64,000 nt of DNA from Sarcocystis neurona (GCA_000727475.1 KL647302.1:2586345-2650344); one strand, 5' to 3'. Positions 36,801 through 47,319 are shown, numbered from the stretch's first letter. Numbers and translations are program-made. The notes: generated by a model not told the origin, from the letters alone.

Positions 36801-37863
36801 CAGCAGCAGTAGCAGAAGAAAAGGAGGAGAAGCGCTGGAGTCTCGGCAATAGCAGCAGCAGCAATGCAGCAAACGAGGAAACAGACGCGAAGGCACCTGC
36901 TGAAGCGAAGCCAGAAGGGGATGACGAAGAAGACAACAGAGAATAAAGACAGGAAGACGGAGAAGAAAAGGGGGAAGGGAAGTACGAAGGACAGAAAGAA
37001 GAGAAACGTGAAGAAATATAGGAAGAAGATTCTGGTGAAGCTACGCTGGTCGCTTGTACACCTGCAGCAGAGAAGTCCTTCCACGTGAACCAACACAGAG
37101 ACGCTGCTACTGCTGCTGCTGCTGCTGATATTTCTGCTTCTCCTTCTCCTTCCTTTCCCCTTCCTTCTCCTCCTATTCTCTTTTCTTCTTCTTCCCCTTT
37201 TTTCTTCTTTTCCCCTTCCTTTACTTCTCCTTCTCCTCTTCTTACTTCTTGTTGTGCTCGAGTTGCTGCTGCTTGTTTTTCTCCTGCTTGTCGCTTTTCT
37301 TCTTCGTCTTCCGTTAGAGTTGCTGCTGCCTGGGGAGGAGCTCGTCGACAAGTTAAGGCTGCCGCTTCTGCTATCTCACTTGTTCTTGCTCCTTCTGCTG
37401 CCACAGCTGCTTCGGCTGCTGTTGTTGCTACTGCTGTTATTGCTGTTGCTGCTGCTGCTGTTGCCCCTGTTGTTGCTGCTGTGTCTTCGTTGTGTGGTGC
37501 CTGGAGAGTTCGCAGTCGTGAAGGACGCGTTGTTGCTGCTCCTGCTCCGGCCCTGGCGCCTCCTGCCGCTTTTCCTGGCATGCAACCTGCTGCAGCTGCT
37601 AATGCTGCTGCTCTTTTTCCGCCTTGAGTGCTTTCCTTTTCTTTTGCTGCTGCGCTAGCTGCCGCTGCTGCTGTTCGTCTCGCTGGTCTTACTGCTGACT
37701 CTGGCGCTGCTGCTCCTTGCTGCGTGACCAGGCTTCCTGCTGCGGCTGTTTCCAAGAGCGACTCTTGCGAGCCAACAAGAGCAGCAGCAGCAGCAGAAAC
37801 AGCAGCAGCAGGAAGGACCCCGCAAAAAGACAAAAGCGCCGCACACGCAGAAGAGGCACTCAT
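33883..37863 (-). CDS. Giant repeat-rich ORF, 1326 codons, unknown function
   Basis: Uninterrupted minus-strand frame from ATG 37863 to the stop at 33883. The N-terminal third is Ala-rich; a Lys/Glu block follows (REV..GEKKKKGEEEEKR). Then come Ser/Ala/Pro-rich text, a Leu-rich helix near 36800 and an Ala/Pro stretch. The C-terminal third is Gln/Glu-rich (QQQQ runs) and ends in a hydrophobic tail. The length without a stop favours this strand, but CAG repeats suppress stops by themselves. Plus-strand frames here (such as 36260-36946 and the GHVLEGKVDMWQQTW piece near 34010) are also readable. Introns may be hidden. No domain recognised; homopolymer-rich proteins like this are common in Eimeria. 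Confidence 0.4.
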   Translation of the reverse strand: MSASSACAALLSFCGVLPAAAVSAAAAALVGSQESLLETAAAGSLVTQQGAAAPESAVRPARRTAAAAASAAAKEKESTQGGKRAAALAAAAGCMPGKAAGGARAGAGAATTRPSRLRTLQAPHNEDTAATTGATAAAATAITAVATTAAEAAVAAEGARTSEIAEAAALTCRRAPPQAAATLTEDEEEKRQAGEKQAAATRAQQEVRRGEGEVKEGEKKKKGEEEEKRIGGEGRGKEGEGEAEISAAAAAVAASLCWFTWKDFSAAGVQATSVASPESSSYISSRFSSFCPSYFPSPFSSPSSCLYSLLSSSSSPSGFASAGAFASVSSFAALLLLLLPRLQRFSSFSSATAAARRALLLLLFLFGWAAALLRLRCPTLSPIPVAATLSGAAVAAAAAIPAAAVAAATLPAAGGVAAAVPAATAAAAGAPPVPSLSICSPAPAAAVLRRAAVAAAAASPCCPAGEPWHPLTFGRAAAAAAPLPPRLQLSPSAAAGAGRSPVTSTFAASILHPPAASTLPAAAASLRSIPDWTTTGRVAASLFSPAPACVQLLSGASRRSPAATSARAARTRSSAAACSASFAAATWSPVAAAAGCSRGISSMGGRRKSVCAAAPGTNFATASLLLSSAALVPASYAAAKRSATLIPAAASSTNASSSAAYNAGTPAAVLLRAVAARLKPHVAAVLASPSSAAAVLASPPATPATPRHPVAAVLRLPVAGAVLALAALRTTGVWKRKSSISAAASEALPAGCAACVRLLLVGSPAAAAAAFSFSRSTAEKAAPTPFACIANSNNSNGSRRTTSSSGNDDGGGSSRSLACSSSVAGEGKLRSSNSSSVRHQSTGRPANASSSINLSGSGNRRNCSSSSSASYPSITCWSRCGRTERLSSNNGSVSSVDSGSSTEEVRQERRSTSATSAASGEFLWAAAAWGREEKECDSHRIDRKSGEYSAAAAQKPEQGSQQQQKQQGLLLEQYEQPQQQQEEEKAEEQEQHGTCQQQQRTTNEQEEEKQQQEQLRKQQQAELPQCHFSAQRTSCAAEERTAPAAAAPAAAATPPAAASPPATTAAITTAAGITSATAANGRPAASAGEAFARYTAAAADAAVAAGAFSKEEASAARLCGFADASEDKQQQQKKQEEEQQQQRQVETEQREPFTEVLMPQQEPHRQLEQQQQDENKKEAQEQRQRKPEEQQAGEEHQHATAAATGAEAEGDAAPAEHRKTVQVALQQQLLQQKKRKKSQQQQQQAAALRHLQRRYSAGHSSYRVQQVRHSSTSAATYQLSLRERVRRLQSCFWRCSFCYSLSPLGLLLRPWLLLVASASSSCCLFL

Positions 37864-37865
37864 AG

Positions 37866-38300
37866 TCAAACCGAGACGCTGCTGGTGCTGTTATTGCTGC
37901 TGCTCTCGATACCGCTGCTGCTCTCCCTGTTGCTGCTGTTCTCGATACTGCGGCTCCTGCTGTCGTTGCTGTTGGCGCTCTCGCTGCTACTGCTGCCGCT
38001 GTCGATACTGCTGCTGCTGCTGCTGCCGTTCTCGCTGCTGCTGCTGCTGCTCTCGACACTGCTGCTCCTGCCGTCGCTGCTGCTTCTCTCGGTGCTGCTG
38101 CTGCCGTTCTCGCTGCCACTGCTGCTGCTCTCGATACCGATGCTGCTGCTGTCGTTGCTGCTGCTGTTCTCGCTGTTACTGCAAATTCTCTTCCCACAGC
38201 TGCTGTTCTCGGTTGTGTTCTCGTTCCTGCCGCTCGTGGTGCTGCGAGTGCTGCCGCTGCTGCCGGACTCGCGTCCCCTGCTGCTGTTGCTGAGCTCAGA
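37866..38300. repeat. CTG/CAG-rich tandem block
   Basis: Repeats of GCTGCTGCTGTTCTCG and GCTGCTCTCGATACTG-like units, spaced mainly by multiples of three. The plus frame reads Leu-Ser-Leu and the minus frames read Ser-Glu-Asn-Gly-Ser or Ala-Ala-Thr-Arg. It adjoins the 5' end of the giant minus-strand ORF. Confidence 0.8.
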
Positions 38301-38760
38301 CGAGAAGTCCCTCCCTTTTTCTGTCGCCTCGCAGCTGCTGCCGCTGCTGCTGCTCATCTGTATTACTCCTTGCGCTCCTGCTATATCCTCGTTGCTGCGG
38401 CATGTGCTGCTGCCGCTGCTGCTGCTTCTTCACTTGCTGCTGCTGCGCCGCACTCCCCTGTTGCTGCTGCCAATGCTGCCGGTTCCCACTGCTGCCACCA
38501 CGAGATGACGTGCTGCCGCTGTTGGTGGCCAGGAGCTGGCTGCTGCGATTGCTGTCGAAAAGCTGACGATGCTGTTGCAGCTCTGTGTGGGGCTGCTGCC
38601 GCTGTTCCGCTTGCTGCTGCTGCGCCTCACTGCCCTCTTGCGGCGCTGCCGCTGCTGCTCTGAATTCTTTCTTCTCGTCTTCTGTCTCTCTGTGCTGCGC
38701 TGCTGCTTCGCTGCCGCAGTCGAAACAGCGACACAACAGAGGTGGCACTCCGCCAGCAAA
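38301..38760 (-). CDS. Possible upstream Gln-rich exon
   Basis: The minus frame ending at 38296 reads hydrophilic text (FDCGSEAAAQHRETEDEKK, QLFDSNRSSQLLATNSGS and QQQ runs). It could be a 5' exon of the giant ORF below it, but no donor-acceptor pair in matching phase was found. The plus-strand Leu/Pro frames of the same DNA are less protein-like. Confidence 0.25.
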
Positions 38761-39480
38761 AGAGCAATATACACACACACGCACCCACGCATAACACACG
38801 CACGTACACAAGTGAATACACACACATATATATAGAGAGAGAGAGACGGAGAGAGGGGTATAGATAGAGATATATAGATATATACGAGTCTTGAGTGGCT
38901 ATATATATCTGATATAGATATGCAAATACTAATGCAGATATATATGTGCGTGTGAGTACAAGCGTAGGGACCGGCTACGAGGCGCAGGTGGGTGGTCGGA
39001 AGGTTAGTCATACAGCCAGCAGTTATATCGTATCACCTGGAGGAGCTAGCTACTTACACATATACATATACAGAGAATACATATATATATATATAAATAT
39101 GTATGTATGTGTTCGTATATAATTTTATAGAGCTGTGCAAATATAGGTGTACGCATTGGTAGCTAACCCAGAGTCATTTTTATACGTGTCGGTTCCTCTC
39201 ATCTACACTTCTACTTAGATGGACAATCCTTAAACACATATACATGCATGCACACTGCTATAAGTGTATATATATGTAGCTATAGAGATGCATGCATTCA
39301 CAGCTCCCCCAGTTTTACAGCCGCACGGCTGTCTAATTTCCCTTTGTATAAACAAGTGACGGGGAAAGGAGCGACGTGGTGGCACGAGCCATCCGATTTG
39401 GATGAACAGACACACTGACATTGGCGCGGAGGGGAGGGGACTCTCTGGTGTAGTGACACTGCGTCCGGTGTACGTACACC
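38761..39480. other. TA/TACA-rich spacer
   Basis: No coding content supported. It carries CACACACGCACG and GAGAGAGAG simple repeats near 38770-38860 and TA repeats around 38880-39120 and 39240-39290. Confidence 0.6.
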
Positions 39481-39493
39481 CACTGCGGTGAGC

Positions 39494-39590
39494 GAAAAGC
39501 CTTCACGTCCTCGTGGACTTCAATAATATCATTTCCGCGAGAGAAAACGAATGTGCGTACGCGTGTGCGAGTGTACCTCTGCATGGTCGT
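39494..39590 (-). CDS. Possible exon, unrecognised
   Basis: Minus-strand text TRVRTFVFSRGNDIIEVHED, continuing VKAFRS, is strikingly globular against its low-complexity surroundings. Possible splice sites are ATGCAG upstream and GCAGTGG|GTGTAC downstream. It might belong with the candidate exon at 41017-41132, but no linking chain was proven. Confidence 0.3.
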
Positions 39591-40059
39591 GCGGGTCGGC
39601 ACCATTCCGTTCATATAGACACATACACCAGCGCAACCTGACAGCGTAGGACGTATACATATACATATATATATATATTTATATGTACACATACGTAGAT
39701 ATGCGTATTTACACAGGTTAAGATGCATACACATTCGAAAGGACGTATATATAGATATGTATTTACATAGGTCACGACGCATATATACATACCCATATAC
39801 TTATAAGTGTACACGTATATTGATGTATTTATTTACACATACTAAGACACATATATCGATATGCACATGTGTATGTATGTGAAGGTACAGATACAGAGAT
39901 ATATACAATTACACATATACACCCGTACACAATATATGGAGACAGACTTAATGGTAGGGAAAGGGTCAGGGACGAAGGTACTTCACAGCTTCGAACAAAA
40001 CGCGTGCGAGCACGTCGTATCCGGCAGACCTGCGAGACAGCACCTTTTCAAGACTCTTT

Positions 40060-40480
40060 TCTCCTCTCCTTTTCTCTGTGTGTGTGTGTGTGTGTGTAGG
40101 GAAGGGACGAAAAAACACCTGCCGTCGGCAGGAAAGACGGGAAGGCAGGAGGGGCAGAAAGGGGAGGAAAAGACGGAACTAGACGCGTAGAGAGCTCTGA
40201 GAGGGGAATATACAAGAAGTGACAGGCACCAGGGACGAAGAAGGAGCCGCTCTACGTGCAGGAAAAGAAATATTTTCGCAACAGGCGCGGCGAGGTCATG
40301 CGGCGGCGGCAGAGTCCCTCAGAAGTTAAGAAGGAAGAAATGTGTGCGGCGGCAAGGATAAAGGTAGACTGGGAAACCTACCAAAAGGAAACGTCACCGC
40401 GGAACGGAGAAATACGGAAAAAGAAGAAAGACAAAGGAAAATTGTCGAGACAAGCACGAAGGCGCGCGCACATTAATAAT
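40060..40480 (+). repeat. Purine-rich tract
   Basis: G/A-rich on the plus strand (pyrimidine-rich on the minus), starting with a (TG)n run at 40079-40098. The 80-codon plus frame at 40256-40498 is Lys/Arg/Glu-rich and is probably a composition artefact. As minus-strand pyrimidine sequence it could be intronic between the two minus-strand exon candidates. Confidence 0.6.
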
Positions 40481-41016
40481 ACATCTCTGTTCTTCTGACC
40501 CACGCGCATGCGCGGCACGGGAAACACGCGTACCTTGCACAACCACCCCCGTATACAAACAAAATAGTATATATATATATATATATGTATATAAAGGGGG
40601 AGAGAGACATAGATACAGATGTAAACATAGATACAAGTGTATAAAAGTTGGTAAATGGACGCATACATATGTACACATATGGGCAGAAGGTTGCTAATCT
40701 ACGAAATATGGATATGCGTGTACAGGAAGGCTGGGAACAGAGCTACAGCGATACATACGTGGACAGGAACAGACTTGCTTGTAGCCGTATGTTGATCCTC
40801 CGTAGGTTTTACGACTCTACGCATCGATGTGTACTGTAAAAGTTCGAAGATACACGTACGTATAGTCGCAGGAAAAAAATGGCAGCAATACGTATGTGTG
40901 GTGCGCCTATATATGTGCGTATTCGTGAAGCGATTGCTGCAGCAGAAAAAAAACTACTAACAGGAGGAGTGGAAATATATATATGTACGTATCTATGTAT
41001 GTGTACTTCCGTCTAC

Positions 41017-41132
41017 CTGCGCCTCGAGTACTTTTCGGTGTGAAACGGAAGAAACAAAACTGAAGTGCTCTATCTTCCGGAAGTATGCCCGCGAATACAA
41101 CAAAGCAGGCCCTGTAAATCCCGCAGCTCTCC
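41017..41132 (-). CDS. Possible exon, unrecognised
   Basis: It lies between a CTTGCGCCCAG acceptor and a GCGCAG|GTAGAC donor and leaves phase 0. The frame reads PALLYSRAYFRKIEHFSFVS and then SVSHRKVLEAQ. A phase-0 continuation exists after CGTGGGTCAG near 40500, reading KNRDVLLMCARLRACLDNF. The text looks helical and real, but I recognise no family. Confidence 0.35.
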
Positions 41133-41473
41133 CTGGGCGCAAGTGCATATATACACATATATATACAGTGACAGAGAGAGGGAGAGTGACATATAGAAGA
41201 GGATAGGGGTGCGCACCGCTTCGCGATATATATATATAAAGAGATATATAGGAGAGGATAGAGGCGTGTACTGCTTAGCGCCTTATATATATGGACAAGC
41301 GTAAATCCTTCAGGTCGTCGCGCCTATAAATATATATAGAGAGAGGGGGACAGAAAGATAGAAGTATGTAGTTGTAAGTGCTTTCTACATATGGATAAAC
41401 CTTGTATGTAAACGTGTCTATCTACCGGTGTAAGTGTCATACCTTCTCACCTAGAATATGGCTGTGTAAACAG

Positions 41474-41493
41474 ACGCAGAGCTAGCTCTGCGT
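41474..41493. repeat. Perfect 20-bp palindrome
   Basis: ACGCAGAGCT followed by its exact reverse complement, in otherwise unremarkable spacer. It can form a 10-bp hairpin stem or serve as a symmetric binding site. Confidence 0.95.
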
Positions 41494-42063
41494 GTGCCTC
41501 TGCCCTGGGATGCCTCTGGTGTTTACTAGCGTAAGGACGCGAACGTACGTGAAAACCGCCCTACTCATTTCATCCCCGCCTGCAGACATAGTCTTCACAA
41601 AATATATCTAGTACACATAATGCGCATATTTCTCTACCATTCTCTCTGTACATATATATCTATATGTAACTCTGTCTTTACAGACGCGTAGATAACGTGA
41701 AAGACTGGTGCACGAACCGCTGAACCACCGAGAAAGCTAGAACTGCTCACCACTTCCTGGACCGCCAGTGTATATTTTTGCTGCTCTGTGGTGTCGGTTT
41801 GTGTCGATTTGTTATATCTTCCTTTTTTCTCCCATCGTTATTGCTTTCTTCTACGGCACATTTCTCTCCTTTGCATTGGTTCCACTACATGGACACACTC
41901 GCGTCCAAGTAGCACTCTTCTGTGCACATGTTAATACGTTTTTGCATACACATTCTCAAGAGTGTTTACGTGCGTGGTATGGTAATGATATATGTTACGA
42001 TTGTTAGTTAAACACATTTGACTCCATCTATTATCAATGCGAGTAAATTTTCCATCCAGTTGA
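41494..42063. other. Plain spacer
   Basis: Nothing supported. A 79-codon plus frame at 41768-42007 begins with a Phe/Leu/Ile-rich stretch but has no splice or start context that stands out. Confidence 0.45.
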
Positions 42064-42246
42064 CTAATGAAAGTGGAGAGGCCTACTCTTCTTGAGGTAA
42101 TAAACGACAGGCACGTATTGCCGCTGTCTTACTTCCGTCATAGGTAACCGTATACAGAAAAGCGGGGAAGGTCTCCTGTTAATTTCAGTCAACTCAGCAT
42201 CGTTCACTTTTCTCGTGTCAGAAAGACCGGCGGGCAACGTCGGCTG
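42064..42246 (-). CDS. Candidate 3'-terminal exon of an unknown gene
   Basis: It follows the acceptor GACGTTGTGCAG and reads 60 codons to TAG at 42064: GLSDTRKVNDAELTEINRR, LPMTEVRQRQYVPVVYYLKK and a short end. The text is soluble and protein-like. An upstream exon candidate, 42415-42314, sits between TTGTATGCAG and GTG|GTAAGC, but its two open frames do not enter this exon in phase, so a further small exon would be needed. Confidence 0.35.
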   Translation of the reverse strand, partial: QPTLPAGLSDTRKVNDAELTEINRRPSPLFCIRLPMTEVRQRQYVPVVYYLKKSRPLHFH

Positions 42247-42425
42247 CTGCACAACGTCAGCAACATGTCCCTGCGTACTCTTCGCTTATTGGGACACTCT
42301 GTGTTTTGCTTACCACACCGAAAATGGCTCACGGTTTTTCTGACTTTTTTTGCCTGGGGGGAAGGAAGACCTCCTCTCTGTTGCACATGCAGTGGTGGAA
42401 CGGAAAAACCAAGAGCTGCATACAA

Positions 42426-43250
42426 AGGTAGAACTTTTAGCCAAAGTGTGCAATCGACTTCCTGCGGACTTAGTATTCACATGAAAAAGTATCTATGTCT
42501 TAGAGTCTAAGTAGAACCAGTACGAGAGGCGTGTATTGTCATCCTTTCCCTTCTGGGGCCCACCGTCCTTGGGTCGTTTTCTCACTGCTAGGTAAGAAAA
42601 GAGACCCACGAAACGAGAGGCAAGTTGACATGGACACGCGTGCGTATTTGTTCGTACGTATGTCCTGTGCGGGTGTGGGCATACGTATTGTGGAGTTATT
42701 GAGCCTGCAGCTGTGCTTACGCATACACACGTACGTATAGGTGTGCCGCGACAATTCAGCAAGAGACAAAGATACATAAAACCCAAATACAGGCGTTTCT
42801 ATAAATCTGCATATATAGCTAGGAATAGAATGCAGTCCCTGAATGTGCAACTGTGTAGAAACACACAAACAACCGTGTTCTCCCTCTGTGTGTACTCTTC
42901 GTTGTCCTTTACGCCCTTCTTGCAACATATTTGACTGCAAGTAGAGTTCCTCTTGACGAGCTTCGTTCTTTGATCGCCGAAAATTCATCGCATCCGCTGA
43001 AGCAAGGGGAATGTACCCTTTTTGTTTTGCATTGCTCCGATACTCGAATCATGCTACCATCGCTTCTAGTATGTCAGTGTGTTTAGCCAGCCCGTTTGAG
43101 TGCTGAAAAACATCATTCTAGTAACCAGGGAAGACGCGGGGGCTCATACTCATATAGACACACGTAAGTCTGCCTAGTGCAAGGCTTCCTCCTTCGTGCA
43201 CCGCAGCTGCAGCAGTATCTTCGTGTGTTTGAAAATATGCCCGGCCACAT
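42426..43250. other. Spacer with weak minus-strand coding signals
   Basis: A minus frame starting at the ATG at 42988 opens with NFRRSKNEARQEELYLQS, which could be the 5' exon of the gene ending at 42064. The rest reads as Thr/Tyr/Cys text from TACG-type simple sequence. No firm gene. Confidence 0.3.
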
Positions 43251-43251
43251 A

Positions 43252-43588
43252 CGGATGCCCTTCTTCTGCCAGCCTAGGAGTAGAATTATGTATTATTTCC
43301 TTGGGAACAGATCAGCTACTTGCGCACTAGTACATTATTAACACTCTTCACTACGTTAAGTCTTCCAGAAGCGACTTTTCCCATAAAACCACAGAATTCC
43401 ATTTATCCCTTCTGAGTGGGCGGATGCCTTTCTTCCGTCAGTCCAGGAGTATAAACATATATGACTTTCTGAAAAAGAGATCACCTTTTTGCGCACTGAT
43501 ATTTTTTACACTCTTCACTCTGTTGAGTCTTCCAGATGCCGCTTTTCCACTTAACCACAAAACTCCACTCGTTCGTCTCGAGTGGCCC
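43252..43588 (+). repeat. Diverged tandem duplication, 169-bp period
   Basis: Copy 1 is 43252-43420 and copy 2 is 43421-43588. Matching anchors are CGGATGCC, TTGCGCACT, ACTCTTCACT, GTCTTCCAGA and CGACTTTTCC versus CGCTTTTCC. The copies differ throughout. Copy 2 keeps an open frame while copy 1 is broken by stops, as expected for one functional and one decayed copy. Confidence 0.85.
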
Positions 43589-43654
43589 GCTCCAGACTAC
43601 TCCATACGGCACGAATACGTATTCCTTGTGCGCACCTCATTTGCCTTCCGCTGA
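43424..43654 (+). CDS. Small ORF with signal-like hydrophobic segment, inside the duplication
   Basis: ATG at 43424 to TGA, 76 codons. A basic N-terminal stretch (RQSRSINIYDFLKKR) precedes a hydrophobic helix (CALIFFTLFTLLSLPDAAF) and a short polar end, as in a signal anchor or secreted peptide. Copy 1 upstream encodes a related start (MPFFCQPRSR) but soon meets stops. Function unknown; it may be an exon rather than a full gene. Confidence 0.3.
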   Translation: MPFFRQSRSINIYDFLKKRSPFCALIFFTLFTLLSLPDAAFPLNHKTPLVRLEWPAPDYSIRHEYVFLVRTSFAFR

Positions 43655-46600
43655 AAATAGGGAACCTCTTCAACGGGGCTGAGTCCTGAGGACATTGTGG
43701 CGGTAGAGTGGCATCCTATCGCATATCTTTACATATATAAATATATATACATATACACATATAGAGATAGTGAGTGAAAAAACTCTGGTCTACGCGCGCA
43801 CACACGACGAGCTCAGGTAGAAATCTGCTTCTCGAATACACAAGCAGACTCGTGATTCAGTCTCCTTTTCACTATTATTCCAAGATGAACTCCACTACTA
43901 CTCGCCAAAAAACATCCATACTCGTACAGACGGAATTGTAAAAACAGGAAAATGGTGCGGCGCGTACCATCCCTCAGTACCCAGGGTTTCTACGATGAGG
44001 CTAATCTACTAAATTAAGTGCATGCTTCCAACTACATCTTCCGCCGTTTCCGCCATTATAAACTCCACAGTCTTTATAAGACTGCACTGCGCACACACCT
44101 GCGCACATTTTTGTTTGTCCGCATACACACATATACACGAAGCCATACACATGGAAAAGCACAACTATAGAGAGAGACTGAAAGATATATTTGTCTTCAT
44201 CCAAATAGCGAGAAAAGTAAAGTGAGAAGAAAGCTTCTCGGTCCGCATGCAAAGGACAACGTTCTACAAAGACTCGACTAGTATCGCCACTTCGTTGTGG
44301 AGACACAGTCGCATTTTTGAGCTTTTTTCTGTTCCCTACTCGCTGTGCAGGAACCTTTGCATCTGTGGAGCCGTATTAAAATGCGAAACATGCAAAGTAG
44401 TAAGAGCATATCTTGTGTCCAGTTGACCCCTACACAACTACCCGAGTATAAAAAGGGTTTCGCTTCTTTCGTATTCACGGTACACCAGATTTCGTCGTTA
44501 CTGAGATGCCCCCCCCGGCACATCGGTTTTATAACGCAACTTTCTTGCGTTGCACAGTGCATTGCTCGCAGTGAACTTATCCTTCTGACAATTTCGTACA
44601 CGTCTCTGCATATTCAGGAAACGTCCGCGTTTCACCGTTTTACTGCGTGAAAGAGCAGTCGTCACCTTCCTTTCGATAAAAGGGCATACGAAGGTGGTAC
44701 ACAGCGATACATAAATTCTCATTTCTAGCTGCACGACAGGCACACACACGCAAGCACACATCCACTCGTGGCTCTGTGTACACCTGTGCACTTTAGAACG
44801 CAAGGATACACCTGCAGACCTATATATTATATATATATGTACGATAGATCTGTTAGTGCTTGCGCATGCACCTTTAGGTTCTACAGGATTACCTATCTGC
44901 CTCTTTGCGTACGTATTTATATGTATGTTTCCGTGTGTTGCATGAAAATCTTGCACACATGTGTGTATATGTTCAAGATTTTGCATGCGTGTGCACGCAC
45001 GTAAGTACACGTACCTTCTGGTACATTGGGGCTCAAGCATTTGAGCGGACTCCGTAATACATCTACCTAAACGTCGATATATTTAGAAGCATATACACGA
45101 ATAGATAATATGTGTACGCATATGAAATTGTGGTCGCCTGCGTGTGTGTTGAGGCCGTGAGGCGCGTTCGTGTAAGTGTGCCCTTAGGGTAAATACCACC
45201 GAGGGTCCTGGTTACGGTAATACAGGTAGACTTGTACGTATGGCATCTGCCCCTGCCCAGGACCACACGTAGAAAACAATTACATATGTTTATATAAAAG
45301 TATATATATACGTGTGCAACAATAAGCATATTCACTAGTGGTAGCAGGCGTCATTGGTCGACATATGTCAACGCACATTCAGTACACAGGTAATCGTTAC
45401 CCCCATTTCGACGCCTCCTTTCTATCCTCCTGCTTACATACGTACACCTACATCGTAAATACGTACATGTATGTTGTGCACGCGTGTATACACATGTACA
45501 CACCGGTATTTCTGCATACCTGTGTATACAAGTGAATGCGTGTTGAGAAGTACGCTATTGAAATGGGCGAGCGGAAACGTATGGAGAGTAAACTTTTAAC
45601 ATTCGACCTCCGCCATTTACGTAGGCCTCCTGCTGCCACGCACTGCTTGCGGCACTCGTCATAAACAGAGAAGCGCAGATATGGTTTACTACAACAAACC
45701 GCTAAAGAATCTGCGTATAGGTGCTTCTGCTCAGGTGTACTAGCGCGTACGGCACATATATGTGCAGTTATACGCTAGCGTGCATGAGTAGTCGTGATAG
45801 CGAAAGGGCATACGAGGGGTGAAAACAGTTTGGACGGAGGTCGAATATGACGCCACGTGCACCAACGGTCAACAGTTTTGGCACGTTCTCCTTTTAAGCG
45901 CAGATTTGATCAAATCTAGGGGAAGCAGAAGTGGTAGACCAGATGATGCGCTGCGAAACCATGGTGAATCTCTTGCGTGGGAGGCCTTCCTCTCTGAAGG
46001 CCACATATATATATAGTTCATGTGTGTGTACGTGTGTTGAATCGTATAAGCGAGAATGTGTGGCGGCAGCAGACGGTGCCTCCCGTCGATCCGCGAGGAG
46101 GCGCGATTTCAGCGGTATAGATAATACTGTTTGTGTTTGCTGCAAGCTACGTGCACGCATTCACACCTATGTCTACGTGTGCATAGACGCGTATAATGTA
46201 GTAAAAATATGTACGTGTAGACACTTGACGAGAACAAGTCTCGCGGCGGTCGCACTACTCTGCGACGTTCTACCCGTCGAAAGTCCTTCTCGTTCATACA
46301 TCTATTATTTTCTCCACGTGTCCCATTTCTATCAGACAAAACTGGAAGCGGAATCACGTTGCTGCGCCAGCCAGCAGTTCTTTGTCGGCGGGGGCAGCGC
46401 ACAGTCTTCCACGGGGTGATTTGAAAGTATACACGCGTACGCAATCTCGTGTATTGATATGACAATTGCACTGCGTACACTCGGAAACTTAGACATGTTT
46501 TGGTACTGTACGCATATCCACGTGTGTGTATACGCCTAAGTATATCTACAAAGATATGTGAACACACAAGAGTATTGGGCATGTATATTTTTGCACCGGC

Positions 46601-46880
46601 GAAGCCACTTCTGTAGCTAGTCATACCCTGAGGAAGAAAAAGGTACGGACAATCTGCACAGGTAGGTATGTTTGTATACGGTGCGCACCAGTCCGTCTTT
46701 TAGACCTCAGAATAAGCTTTACTGTTACAATAATATGTAGATGTATATACATGTGTGTATATACGTGTGTGTGTGTGTAGCCGACCAGGCAGTCGTGTGT
46801 ATACGGCTGCGTCTTACTCAACTGTGCGCCTATCCGCGTACCATATGCAAAGTGTACATCGGCGCATTTCCGCAAATGTC
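43655..46880. other. Plain spacer with scattered readable frames
   Basis: No recognised gene. Readable pieces include 44345-44650 (+, QLPEYKKGFASFVFTVHQ), 45819-45999 (+, DDALRNHGESLAWEAFLS) with an overlapping alternative register (VVDQMMRCETMVNLLRG), and 46240-46419 (+). Opposite-strand frames overlap most of them. TA repeats lie at 43735-43760, 44820-44840 and 46000-46015. Confidence 0.35.
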
Positions 46881-46883
46881 TTG

Positions 46884-47035
46884 CCACTACATTTGCGCGT
46901 ATATTGATTATGTACGCGTTCCCACGTGTATATGAAGAGTCAATTCCCTAAAGGTGATTCCACTACATCTGCGCGTAGGTCGATTATGTACCCGCCCCCC
47001 TGTGTATACACAGAGTCAAATGTATAGGTAGGTAA
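46884..47035 (+). repeat. Diverged 76-bp tandem duplication
   Basis: Two copies offset by 76 bases. Each starts CCACTACAT.TGCGCGTA, continues GATTATGTAC, and carries AGAGTCAA toward the end. They are clearly related but diverged. Confidence 0.75.
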
Positions 47036-47319
47036 CTGTTCTTGTGGATCTCTGTGAGTGGGTGTAAATTCGATATCCTCATGCGAGGAACTCTTCAAAC
47101 GTGTTAGTCTGTATTTTTACAGGTGTGCGCTTGATGAATATGCTGAAGGTTACTCGATTCCATGTCCCTTGTCAAATATCCCTGTGTATGCCTGCGTCGT
47201 GCGTTCACCTGCATCCATATACGTCTACATATGTACATATTCAGATAGATATTTATCTTTCTTTATCAAAGTAGATACTCGCGTGTACATAAATTTCATT
47301 CTACTCCCGATTGTGTGCC

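Noticed and set aside
37717..38508. A 263-codon Leu-rich plus ORF that could look like a multi-pass membrane protein
   Set aside because: CTG repeats encode Leu in this frame. Hydrophobicity here is a by-product of the repeat.
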